From positions 1 to 13,481 of the forward strand of contig JBKHXI010000222.1 in the NCBI GenBank assembly GCA_046566095.1: DNA of 13,481 nucleotides, in the 5' to 3' direction. Positions 1 through 6,726 of this stretch are shown here, one piece after another. The notes under the pieces were generated by a model. It was not told the DNA's origin. It saw only the letters and a list, made by a program, of their open reading frames with translations, and made no database searches. Source of the DNA: CAMPJU01 sp046566095. Its GTDB lineage: Bacteria > Pseudomonadota > Gammaproteobacteria > Xanthomonadales > Xanthomonadaceae. A program made the translations under genes and the position numbers. Position 1 is the stretch's first letter; each line of letters begins with the position of its first letter.

Positions 1-893
1 AGGAAGGCGGCGCGGCCGAGTTCGCCGAACAGCACCGGCATGCCCGGCTTCATCCGCACCTTCCAGAAGCGCACCCGGCCGCGGGCCTGCAGCAGCGCCG
101 GGATGTGGTCCTTCTCGCCGGCCGAAACCGCGCCGCAGGTCAGCACCAGATCGAAGCTGGCCGCCGCGTCGCGCAGCATCGCCTCGACCCGCGCCGGCTG
201 GTCGGGCAGCACCGGCCAGGCGGTCGGCTCCAGGCCATCCGCGCGCAGCAGGCCGAGCAGCAGTTCGCGGTTGGAGTCGTGGATCTGCCCCGGTTGCAGC
301 GGCATGCCGGGCGGGACCAGCTCGTCGCCGGTGGTGAACACCGCGACCGTGGGCCGCGGCGCGACCGCCAGCTGGTCGATCCCCAGCGCCGCCGCCAGCG
401 CCACCCGGGCCGGCGTCAGCAGCTGCCCCGGGGCCAGCACCCGGTCGCCGGCAGCCACGTCCTCGCCGGCGCGGCGGACATTGGCGCCGGGCACAAGATC
501 GGCCGGCAGGCGCACGCGCCCGTCCTCGACCCGCGCCACTTCCCGCACCGCCACGCTGTCGGCGCCCGCCGGCAGCGGCGCGCCGGTGGTGATCCGGACG
601 CACTCCCCCGGCCCCACGCGCAGCCCGGCGCAGGGCCCGGCGTACTGCTCGCCCGCCAGCCGCAATCCGTCGCCCTGCCCCGCCAGGTCGGCCTGGCGCA
701 GCGCGAACCCGTCCATGGCGCTGTTGTCGAACGGCGGCAGCGGCATCGGCGCGACCACCGCGTCGGCCAGCACCCGGCCGTGGCAGCGCGCAAGGGCCAG
801 ACGTTCGGGCGCCGGGCGCCGGCCGGCCGCGGTGGCGCGCAGGATCGCGAGCGCCTCGTCGAAGGCGATGCCGGTCGGGAATGCGTCGTTCAT
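1..893 (-). CDS. moeA: Molybdopterin molybdenumtransferase MoeA (C-terminus cut off by window edge)
   Basis: MoeA inserts molybdate into adenylylated molybdopterin to give molybdenum cofactor in the cytoplasm. The ATG at 893 opens a frame with no stop down to the left edge, giving 297 of the roughly 400 residues usual for the family. The translation shows the N-terminal motif NSAMDGFAL (Asp at residue 61), then ITTGAPLPAGAD, the MoCF-fold motif FTTGDELVPPG (about residues 185-195), IHDSNRELL and SAGEKD. TTGDEL corresponds to the region of the catalytic Glu188 of E. coli MoeA. What is missing is most of the C-terminal domain IV. The start lies 10 bp past the mobA stop, so the two molybdenum-cofactor genes are probably cotranscribed. 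No clear ribosome-binding site precedes the ATG, but the next upstream in-frame choices lie inside mobA. The family assignment is firm. Confidence 0.95.
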   Translation of the reverse strand, partial: MNDAFPTGIAFDEALAILRATAAGRRPAPERLALARCHGRVLADAVVAPMPLPPFDNSAMDGFALRQADLAGQGDGLRLAGEQYAGPCAGLRVGPGECVRITTGAPLPAGADSVAVREVARVEDGRVRLPADLVPGANVRRAGEDVAAGDRVLAPGQLLTPARVALAAALGIDQLAVAPRPTVAVFTTGDELVPPGMPLQPGQIHDSNRELLLGLLRADGLEPTAWPVLPDQPARVEAMLRDAAASFDLVLTCGAVSAGEKDHIPALLQARGRVRFWKVRMKPGMPVLFGELGRAAF

Positions 894-903
894 GTCGCGC
901 TGC

Positions 904-1503
904 TCATGTCCGCGGCAGCTGGAAGCCGTGCGCGGCCAGGTCGCCGGGGGTGTTGAGGTTGCCGAAGCGTACCCCCGGCAGGCGCAGCCCGGCCATGTCC
1001 AGCCGCGCCTGCAGGGACTGCACCGAGGCGCCGCCCGCGGCGATGGCGGCTGCCGCGGCCGCGCCCAGCGCCGCGGTCCGCCACAGCGCCACCAGCGGCT
1101 GCGGACCGTCGTCGTCGATCGCGAACGCGCCGTCGGCCGCCGCGGCCGCGCCCAGGCGCCGCGGCAGGCCGTCGTCGGCATCGACCAGGTCGACCGGCAG
1201 GGTCAGCAGCCAGGGCGTGCGGCAGGCCGCGGCCAGCGCGTCGAGGCCCGACAACGGACCGAGCCCGGGATGGCGGTCGGCGACCACGGCCAGGCCGTGG
1301 CGGGCCAGGCGCGCGGCGTCGCGATCGGCCGAGACCAGCAGGCCGGCCAGGCCGCCGCCGAAGCGGCGCGCCAGCCGCAGCACCTGCGGCTGGCCGTCGC
1401 GTTCGAGCCAGGCCTTGGCGACGCCGCCCAGGCGGGTGCCGCGGCCGCCGGCCAGCAGGCCGAGGGTGATCGCCGGCGGTTCAGGGGGCACGGTCGCACC
1501 CAA
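904..1503 (-). CDS. mobA: Molybdenum cofactor guanylyltransferase MobA
   Basis: MobA transfers GMP from GTP to molybdenum cofactor, giving the guanine-dinucleotide form used by many bacterial molybdoenzymes. The 199-residue product has the usual family length. It shows the nucleotide-binding loop LLAGGRGTRLGG (residues 16-27), GPLSGL, LTLPVDLVDAD (metal-binding Asp region) and FGNLNTPGDL near the end. In the family pattern GGxDKG the Asp is Ala here (GGVAKAW), while the Lys is kept. The start is uncertain: the TTG at 1503 lies just after the der stop at 1513, and a GTG at 1491 would remove four residues; neither has a convincing ribosome-binding site. It lies between der and moeA on the same strand with short gaps, so it is likely part of one transcript. 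Confidence 0.88.
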   Translation of the reverse strand: MGATVPPEPPAITLGLLAGGRGTRLGGVAKAWLERDGQPQVLRLARRFGGGLAGLLVSADRDAARLARHGLAVVADRHPGLGPLSGLDALAAACRTPWLLTLPVDLVDADDGLPRRLGAAAAADGAFAIDDDGPQPLVALWRTAALGAAAAAAIAAGGASVQSLQARLDMAGLRLPGVRFGNLNTPGDLAAHGFQLPRT

Positions 1504-1512
1504 GGTGCGCGC

Positions 1513-2925
1513 CTATCGGCGCTTGACGTGGCGCAGCAGCCGCCGCTTGCGCGCGACCTGGCGCTCGGTCAGCACGTTGACCCGGTCCTTGTACGGGTTC
1601 TCGCCTTCCTTGAACACGAACCGCACCGGCGTGCCGACCAGCTTGAAGCGCTTGCGGAAGAAGTTCTCCAGGTAGCGCTTGTAGGGTTCGGTCAGGGTGC
1701 GCAGGCGGGTGCCGTGGACCACGAAGGTCGGCGGGTTGCTGCCGCCCGGATGGGCGAAGCGCAGCTTGGCGACGTGGCCGCGCACCGCCGGCGGCGGGTT
1801 GGCGGCGTAGGCGGCCTCCAGCGCACGGGCGACCTCGCTGGTGCCGAATTCGCGGGTGGCCGAGGCGTGCGCGCGGTGCACGGCGCGGAACAGCTCGCGC
1901 AGGCCCGAGCCGTGCAGCGCCGAGATCCGCACCGCCTCGGCCCAGTCGACGAAGGCCAGCTTGCGCGCCAGCAGGGCCTCGGTCTGGCGGCGCTGGTAGT
2001 CGGTCAACCCGTCCCACTTGTTGACCGCGACCACCAGCGCGCGGCCGGCGTCGAGCACCGCGCCGAGCACGCTGGCGTCCTGGTCGGTGACGCCCTCGGC
2101 GGCGTCGATCAGGATCACCGCGACCTGGCAGTGCTCGATCGCCTGCAGGGTCTTGACGATCGAGAACTTCTCGACCGCCTCCTCGACCTTCGACCTGCGG
2201 CGGATGCCGGCGGTGTCCACCAGCCGGTACCTGCGGCCGTCGCGCTCCATGTCGACGGCGATCGAGTCGCGGGTCGTGCCCGGCACCTCGGACGCGATCA
2301 TCCGCTCCTCGCCCAGGATCCGGTTGACCAGGGTCGACTTGCCGACGTTCGGGCGGCCGACGAAGGCCAGGCGGATCCGCTGCGGGTCGTCGTCGAGCAC
2401 CGCTGCGTCGCCGTCGCGCGGCAGCAGGGCCAGCATCCGCGCCAGCAGTTCCTCCAGTCCCTGGCGATGGGCGGAGGACACCGGCAGCGCGTCGCCGAAG
2501 CCGTAGCGCGCGAACTCGGCCAGCGCCGCGCGCGCGTCCAGGCCGTCGGTCTTGTTGACCACCAGCAGGGTCGGGGTATCGACCTTGCGCAGCCAGGCCA
2601 GGATCTCGTCGTCCAGCGCCGAGGCGCCCTCGCGGCCGTCGACCACGAACAGGATCAGGTCGGCCTCCGCGGCGGCGGCGCGCGCCTGGCGGGCGGTGGC
2701 GCCGGCCAGCCCGCTGCCTTCCAGGTGGCTGTTCTCGCCGGCGATGCCGCCGGTGTCGACCAGCACGAAGGGACGTCCGGGCTCGAGCCGGCACACGCCG
2801 TAGTTGCGGTCGCGGGTGACCCCGGGCTGGTCGTGCACCAGCGCGTCGCGCGAACGGGTCAGCGCGTTGAACAGCGTCGACTTTCCGACGTTGGGGCGAC
2901 CGACCAGAGCGACCAGGGGGAGCAT
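1513..2925 (-). CDS. der: Ribosome assembly GTPase Der (EngA)
   Basis: Der is an essential GTPase with two tandem G domains that takes part in maturation of the 50S ribosomal subunit. The 470-residue product carries the first Walker A motif GRPNVGKS at about residues 9-16, with DTGG and NKTD following. The second GRPNVGKS is near residue 190, with DTAG and NKWD following. The C-terminal part (about 370-450, including YLENFFRKRFKLVGTPV) is the KH-like domain, and the protein ends in a basic tail (ARKRRLLRHVKRR) typical of RNA contact. The start MLPLVALVGRPN is the usual family start. A 99-bp spacer separates it from the bamB stop; no hairpin or promoter stood out there, so der is probably read with bamB. 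The order bamB-der is conserved in E. coli and Pseudomonas. Confidence 0.98.
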   Translation of the reverse strand: MLPLVALVGRPNVGKSTLFNALTRSRDALVHDQPGVTRDRNYGVCRLEPGRPFVLVDTGGIAGENSHLEGSGLAGATARQARAAAAEADLILFVVDGREGASALDDEILAWLRKVDTPTLLVVNKTDGLDARAALAEFARYGFGDALPVSSAHRQGLEELLARMLALLPRDGDAAVLDDDPQRIRLAFVGRPNVGKSTLVNRILGEERMIASEVPGTTRDSIAVDMERDGRRYRLVDTAGIRRRSKVEEAVEKFSIVKTLQAIEHCQVAVILIDAAEGVTDQDASVLGAVLDAGRALVVAVNKWDGLTDYQRRQTEALLARKLAFVDWAEAVRISALHGSGLRELFRAVHRAHASATREFGTSEVARALEAAYAANPPPAVRGHVAKLRFAHPGGSNPPTFVVHGTRLRTLTEPYKRYLENFFRKRFKLVGTPVRFVFKEGENPYKDRVNVLTERQVARKRRLLRHVKRR

Positions 2926-3024
2926 GGCGATGCGGGGCGCGGTGCCGGGATCGATGCGGCCTGGTGCGCGCCGCGGTTCCCGCTCAGCCGATTCCCATCC
3001 GCTTCCTCGCGTGCTGCCCGCGCC

Positions 3025-4251
3025 TCAGCGCAGGCGATAGGCGCTAATGCGCCCGTCGATGTCCTGGACCACCAGCACGTCGCCGGAGACGCGCGGCGCC
3101 GAGCGGATCGCGGCCTTGCCCACGCGGGTGCGCGCGGCGAATTCGCCGTCGGCCAGCCGCAGCCAGTGCAGGTAGCCGTCGTAGTCGCCGACCACGGCGT
3201 GCCCGGCATGCACCGCGGCGCCGCCCGGCCGGCGCCGCGCCAGCCCCGGCTGCTGCCACAGCGCCGAACCGCCGGCCTTGTCCAGGGCCCACACCGTGCC
3301 CTGCGGATCGGCCAGCACGATCCGGTCCCCGCCGTCGCCGATCTGGCCGGCGCCGCCGCTGTCGCGGACCCACAGCGGCTGGCCGTTGCGGCCGTCCACG
3401 GCGATGGTCTGGCCCTTGTAGCTGCTGGCGAACACGGTCACGCCGTCGAGCACCGGGGTGCCGTCGACATCGGCCATGCGCTCCAGGTCGGTGCGGCCTT
3501 CCGGCTGCGCGACCTGCTGGTCCCACAGCGCGCGCCCGTCCTGCAGCGCCACCGCCACCAGGCCGCCGCCGTCGGTGCCGACGATCGCCAGGCCCGGCAC
3601 CAGCAGCGGCGCGCCGTTGCCGCGCACGGTCAGGGCCGGCAGGTCGCCGCTCCAGAACCAGCGGCGCTGGCCGGTGGCGGCGTCGAAGGCGGAGAGGCGG
3701 CCGTCGTTGCTGCGCACCAGGACCAGGCCCTGCCCGATCGCAGGCGCGGCGATGACCTCGTTGCCGACCTTGGCGCGCCAGCGTTCGGCGCCGGTGGCGG
3801 CGTCCAGCGCCAGCACGTCGCCGTCCAGGCCGCCGGCCACGACCAGCCCGTCCCCGACCCCGGGGCCGCCGGACAGGCGCAGGTCCGAGGGCGCATGCCA
3901 GGCCGGCGCGCCGGTCTCCAGGTCGAACGCGTGCACGCCGCCGTGGACGGCCGCCGCGAACACCCGGCCGTCGGCGATCGCCGGTCCCTGCCCGGCGCCG
4001 ATCCGGCCCTCGCCCTTGCCGGCGCGGGCCGACCACAGCAGCGCGGGCTGCGCGGTCGCCGCGAACTCCACCAGCGGCGCCGGCGCGGTCGCGTCCTTGC
4101 CGCCGCCGAACCAGCCGCGGACAGTGCCGCAACCGGCCAGCAGCACGCAGGCCAGGGCCAGGCCGGCGACGCGCGCCGCCAGGGCCGTCGCCCGCGCGGG
4201 CGCCCGGTGCGCCGACGATGGCGGGTTGGATGCGGATTGGACTGGATTCAT
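3025..4251 (-). CDS. bamB: Outer membrane assembly lipoprotein BamB
   Basis: BamB is the beta-propeller lipoprotein of the BAM complex, which folds and inserts beta-barrel proteins in the outer membrane; it acts on the periplasmic face. The 408-residue product begins with a basic N-region and a lipoprotein signal ending in LLAGC, with the lipidated Cys at residue 41. The rest shows repeated PQQ-like propeller blades with the pattern LDAATGAERW, FDAATGQRRW and DGRNGQPLW, as expected for an eight-blade propeller. The ATG at 4251 overlaps the yfgM stop by one base (TGATG), so translation is probably coupled. The frame stays open upstream through yfgM, but that extension is a shadow of yfgM and not part of this protein. 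The N-region before the signal core is somewhat long, so the start could be slightly further in. Confidence 0.95.
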   Translation of the reverse strand: MNPVQSASNPPSSAHRAPARATALAARVAGLALACVLLAGCGTVRGWFGGGKDATAPAPLVEFAATAQPALLWSARAGKGEGRIGAGQGPAIADGRVFAAAVHGGVHAFDLETGAPAWHAPSDLRLSGGPGVGDGLVVAGGLDGDVLALDAATGAERWRAKVGNEVIAAPAIGQGLVLVRSNDGRLSAFDAATGQRRWFWSGDLPALTVRGNGAPLLVPGLAIVGTDGGGLVAVALQDGRALWDQQVAQPEGRTDLERMADVDGTPVLDGVTVFASSYKGQTIAVDGRNGQPLWVRDSGGAGQIGDGGDRIVLADPQGTVWALDKAGGSALWQQPGLARRRPGGAAVHAGHAVVGDYDGYLHWLRLADGEFAARTRVGKAAIRSAPRVSGDVLVVQDIDGRISAYRLR

Positions 4252-4883
4252 CAGCTGCGGGCCTCTGGCTGTGCAGGGATACCGCCGACGGCGGAGAGCT
4301 TGAGTTCGACCAGGCCGCGCTGCGGCGAGCCGCTGTCGATCAGGACCAGGGCCTGGCGGTAGGCCTCGCGTGCGTCCTCGCGGCGGCCCAGGGCGGCCAG
4401 CGCGTCGCCGCGGACCTCGTGGGCGCCGGCGTGGGACTGCCCGGCCAGCAGGTCCAGCGCCTCCTGCGCGCGGCCGGCATCGACCAGCAGCCGCGCCCGG
4501 CGCAGGTCGACCACCCGCGCCAGCGCGGGGTCGCGGACCCGGACGGAGGCGAGGGTGGCGATCGCCTCGTCGCGGCGGCCGGCGTCGTGCTGGGCGCGCG
4601 CCAGGTGTAGGGCCAGCAGCGCGTCGTAGGGTTCGCCGCGCAGGCCAGCGGCCTGGGTCGCCGCCGCGTCCAGGTCGCCGGCCTCGATCGCCTGCACCGC
4701 CGCCTGGTAGCGCCCGCCTTCGGCCGCGGCCTGCTCGAACTGATGCTGCTGCCACCAGCGCCAGCCGAAGATCGCGCCGAGGCCGAGGCTGATGCCGACC
4801 ACGATCGCCACGCCGTTGCGGCGCAGCCAGTCGCGGACGCGTTCGCCCTGTTCGTGTTCGTCCAGCAGGTCGTCGATGGCCAT
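4251..4883 (-). CDS. yfgM: YfgM family TPR protein, Sec translocon partner
   Basis: The YfgM family consists of single-pass inner-membrane proteins whose TPR domain lies in the periplasm. In E. coli YfgM associates with the SecYEG translocon and the chaperone PpiD. The 210-residue product has the diagnostic start MAIDDLLDEHEQGERVRDWLRRNG, a membrane segment at about residues 24-42 (GVAIVVGISLGLGAIFGW), and then helical TPR-like repeats to the end. Length is normal for the family. The order yfgM-bamB-der is conserved in gammaproteobacteria, and the stop codon shares one base with the bamB start. No clear Shine-Dalgarno sequence precedes the ATG. The gene upstream would normally be hisS, but here it is a 180-bp palindrome-rich spacer followed by rodZ. 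Confidence 0.93.
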   Translation of the reverse strand: MAIDDLLDEHEQGERVRDWLRRNGVAIVVGISLGLGAIFGWRWWQQHQFEQAAAEGGRYQAAVQAIEAGDLDAAATQAAGLRGEPYDALLALHLARAQHDAGRRDEAIATLASVRVRDPALARVVDLRRARLLVDAGRAQEALDLLAGQSHAGAHEVRGDALAALGRREDAREAYRQALVLIDSGSPQRGLVELKLSAVGGIPAQPEARS

Positions 4884-4905
4884 GGATGCGGCGGGATGTC
4901 ACGTC

Positions 4906-4923
4906 GTCCCGCCTGCGCGGGAC
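4906..4923. repeat. REP-like small hairpin (7-bp stem, 4-nt loop)
   Basis: GTCCCGC at 4906-4912 and GCGGGAC at 4917-4923 form a perfect 7-bp stem around the loop CTGC. On the minus strand it reads GTCCCGCGCAGGCGGGAC, much like short REP-type palindromes scattered in proteobacterial intergenic DNA. It lies in the rodZ-yfgM gap, 23 bp before the yfgM start. The copy number in the genome cannot be judged from this window. Confidence 0.6.
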
Positions 4924-4929
4924 TCATCG

Positions 4930-4960
4930 GCCGATCCGGCGCGCATGCGGCCGGATCGGC
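4930..4960. repeat. Perfect 11-bp inverted repeat in the rodZ-yfgM gap
   Basis: GCCGATCCGGC (4930-4940) is followed by nine bases and then GCCGGATCGGC (4950-4960), its exact reverse complement. The loop contains the small palindrome CGCATGCG. No T-run follows on either strand, so it is not a standard intrinsic terminator. It could be an mRNA processing or stability element, a protein-binding site or a repeat remnant. Confidence 0.7.
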
Positions 4961-5020
4961 ATGGAAGTGGACCGTGGCGCGCGGAGCCGCCAGCGGGCTT
5001 GGGCCGCCCACGGCGGGGAA

Positions 5021-5049
5021 CGCGCCGCGGAGCTAGGCTCCCCGGCGCG
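5021..5049 (-). terminator. Hairpin just downstream of rodZ, possible weak terminator
   Basis: CGCGCCG (5021-5027) pairs with CGGCGCG (5043-5049), and inside it GGAGC (5029-5033) pairs with GCTCC (5037-5041), giving 12 bp interrupted by one C-C mismatch and closed by a 3-nt loop. It starts 13 bp after the rodZ stop at 5063 in the direction of transcription. The T-run that follows is very short, so it may protect the rodZ 3' end rather than stop transcription. Confidence 0.45.
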
Positions 5050-5062
5050 CGAAGACCGCGGA

Positions 5063-5920
5063 TCAATCTGCGGCCCGCGTCAGGGAGCCGTCAGAGGATA
5101 CCGTAAAGCGCGCGACGTTCGCGCGCCGGAAGGGCGACAGGTCGAGCGCCTCGCCCGCGCGCTCGGCCCGGACCGCCCCGGCATTGCCCAGCACCACCCG
5201 GCCGAGTTCGCCGGGGGCGAAGCTGCGCAGCGCGCCGGCGGGCACCAGCCCCTGCTCGAGCACCGTTCCGTCCGGCGCCAGCGCCTGGAACCAGCTGTCG
5301 CCCTCGAAATGCAGGGACAGCCCCTGCGCCTGCTGCGCGGCCCCGCCGCCCGCGGCGGCGGCCGGCGCCGGGTTGCGCAGCGACGGCGCCATCGACGCCG
5401 CCATGGTGGTGCGCCCGGCCTCCGGCTGCGCGGCGGCATCGCCGAAACCGCGCACCGCCGGCACCTCCAGCGATTCGATGATGGCCGGGGCGCCGCCCTG
5501 GGAGCGCGTGCCCATCCAGACCGAGCCGAGGATCGCCACGGTGATGGCGACGTAGGCGGCGCGCCGGACCAGCTGCTCGAACAGGTACTGGTGGCGCGGG
5601 ATGTAGTTGCGGGTGACCAGCGCCGGCGGCTCGACCGGCCCCACCCGCGCCGCCTCGAGGGTGGTGCTGGTGCCGAGCCCGAGCAGCCGCGAATAGCTGC
5701 GCAGCTGGCCGCGCACGAAGACCGGCGCGCCGAGCCGGCTCCAGTCCTCCTCCTCCAGGGATTTCACCACCCGGACCGGCATCTTCAGCCGTTCGGCGAC
5801 GTCCTCGCGGCGCAGGCCGGCCGCCTCGCGGGCCTGGCGCAGGCGCTCGCCACAGCCGCAGCCGGTCTCTGCGCGCTGGGTCTCGGCGAACTGGTTCGCG
5901 TGCATGTGCTTGCCTGTCAT
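5063..5920 (-). CDS. rodZ: Cytoskeleton protein RodZ
   Basis: RodZ is a bitopic inner-membrane protein that links cytoplasmic MreB filaments to the cell-wall elongation machinery and so helps set rod shape. The 285-residue product has a helix-turn-helix domain of the RodZ type at about residues 25-90 (GERLRQAREAAGLRREDVAERLKM and FVRGQLRSYSRLLGL). A basic stretch and a membrane segment follow at about 121-137. After an Ala/Pro-rich linker comes a C-terminal periplasmic domain of the DUF4115 type (LSLHFEGDSWFQALAPDGTVLEQGLVPAG). The ATG at 5920 overlaps the pilW stop (ATGA) and is preceded by AGGGGA, which favours this start; an internal Met at residue 6 is possible. The sequence CGCG at residues 21-24 just before the helix-turn-helix domain is unusual. 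In E. coli and Pseudomonas ispG follows rodZ, but here it does not. Confidence 0.93.
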   Translation of the reverse strand: MTGKHMHANQFAETQRAETGCGCGERLRQAREAAGLRREDVAERLKMPVRVVKSLEEEDWSRLGAPVFVRGQLRSYSRLLGLGTSTTLEAARVGPVEPPALVTRNYIPRHQYLFEQLVRRAAYVAITVAILGSVWMGTRSQGGAPAIIESLEVPAVRGFGDAAAQPEAGRTTMAASMAPSLRNPAPAAAAGGGAAQQAQGLSLHFEGDSWFQALAPDGTVLEQGLVPAGALRSFAPGELGRVVLGNAGAVRAERAGEALDLSPFRRANVARFTVSSDGSLTRAAD

Positions 5921-6726
5921 TCCCCTGACTGGGGCGGGATCGCGTCCCCGAATTCCGCCCTGAGTTGCCGTGTATAACGCTCGGCCGCTGCCCTGTCGCC
6001 GAGTTTATGCTCGATCTGTGACGCGAGTCGTAGCGCCTCGGCGTCGGCCGGCGTCGCCGCCAGCCGGCGCTCGACGAAGGCCCGCGCCTCCAGCGCCCGG
6101 CCCTGGCGCAGGGCCAGGCCGGCGATCGCCGCCAGCGCCACCGGGTTGGCCGGGTCCAGTTGCAGCGCCCGGCGCAGGTCGCGCTCGGCCCGTGCGTCCT
6201 GGCCGATCCGCGCCGCGCAGGCGCCGGCGTTGGCGAGCGCGTCCGCAGGCGTGCCGTACCCGGGGCTGGCCAGCGCCCGCTCGAACCAGGGCAGCGCCTC
6301 GGCCGCGCGGCCGTTGGCGCACAGCCAGGTGCCGTAGTTGTTGAGCGCGTATCCCTGCTGCGGCGCCAGTTCCGCGGCCTTGGCGTAGTGGCCGCCGGCG
6401 CGGGCCTGGTCGCCGCCGCGCTGGGCGACCAGGGCCAGCATGGTGTGGGCGTCGGCCGAGCGCGGATCCAGCCGCAGCGCGGCTTCGGCATGGGCCCGGG
6501 CCTGGTCGTGCTGGCCCGCGCGCAGGCGCTGCTCGGCCAGCAGCAGCTGGTCGCGGACCGCCAGCGGCGAACGGCGGCCGCGGTCGCTGACCTCGATCTC
6601 GGGCGCGACCTGGGTGTAGTTGCCGCGCGAAGTGTCGGGGCGCACGAAGCTCAGCCGGTTGCAGCCGGCCACGGCGACCGCCACCAGCACCGCCAGCCAG
6701 GGCAGCATGCGCTCAGGCCGCGGCAT
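5917..6726 (-). CDS. pilW: Type IV pilus biogenesis TPR lipoprotein PilW/PilF
   Basis: PilF (called PilW in several annotation schemes) is the outer-membrane lipoprotein pilotin that helps the secretin PilQ assemble for type IV pili. The 269-residue product has a lipoprotein signal with basic N-region (MPRPER), a hydrophobic core and VAGC, with the lipidated Cys at residue 22. Several TPR units follow, for example ARAHAEAALRLDPRSADAH, GHYAKAAELAPQ, EALPWFERALA and ERDLRRALQLDPANP. The start at 6726 overlaps the end of rlmN by 14 bp and has a strong ribosome-binding site, so it is preferred over the Met at residue 7 (6708). The stop overlaps the rodZ start by 4 bp. The order ndk-rlmN-pilF-rodZ is the same as in Pseudomonas aeruginosa. 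Confidence 0.93.
   Translation of the reverse strand: MPRPERMLPWLAVLVAVAVAGCNRLSFVRPDTSRGNYTQVAPEIEVSDRGRRSPLAVRDQLLLAEQRLRAGQHDQARAHAEAALRLDPRSADAHTMLALVAQRGGDQARAGGHYAKAAELAPQQGYALNNYGTWLCANGRAAEALPWFERALASPGYGTPADALANAGACAARIGQDARAERDLRRALQLDPANPVALAAIAGLALRQGRALEARAFVERRLAATPADAEALRLASQIEHKLGDRAAAERYTRQLRAEFGDAIPPQSGE

Noticed and set aside
2926..3024. Possible promoter or terminator in the bamB-der spacer
   Set aside because: I saw neither a hairpin with a T-run nor convincing -35/-10 boxes in these 99 bp.
40..4362. A 1440-codon open frame on the plus strand, antisense to moeA through yfgM
   Set aside because: It spans several well-recognised minus-strand genes, has low-complexity Arg/Ala/Gly-rich sequence and no recognisable domain. 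In very GC-rich DNA, codon bias removes stops from the antisense frame, so this is an artefact.
4340..5011. Minus-strand frame covering the rodZ-yfgM gap as a possible gene or ispG/hisS remnant
   Set aside because: Its sequence is Arg/Ala/Pro-rich without any IspG or HisS motif and most of it overlaps yfgM in another frame.
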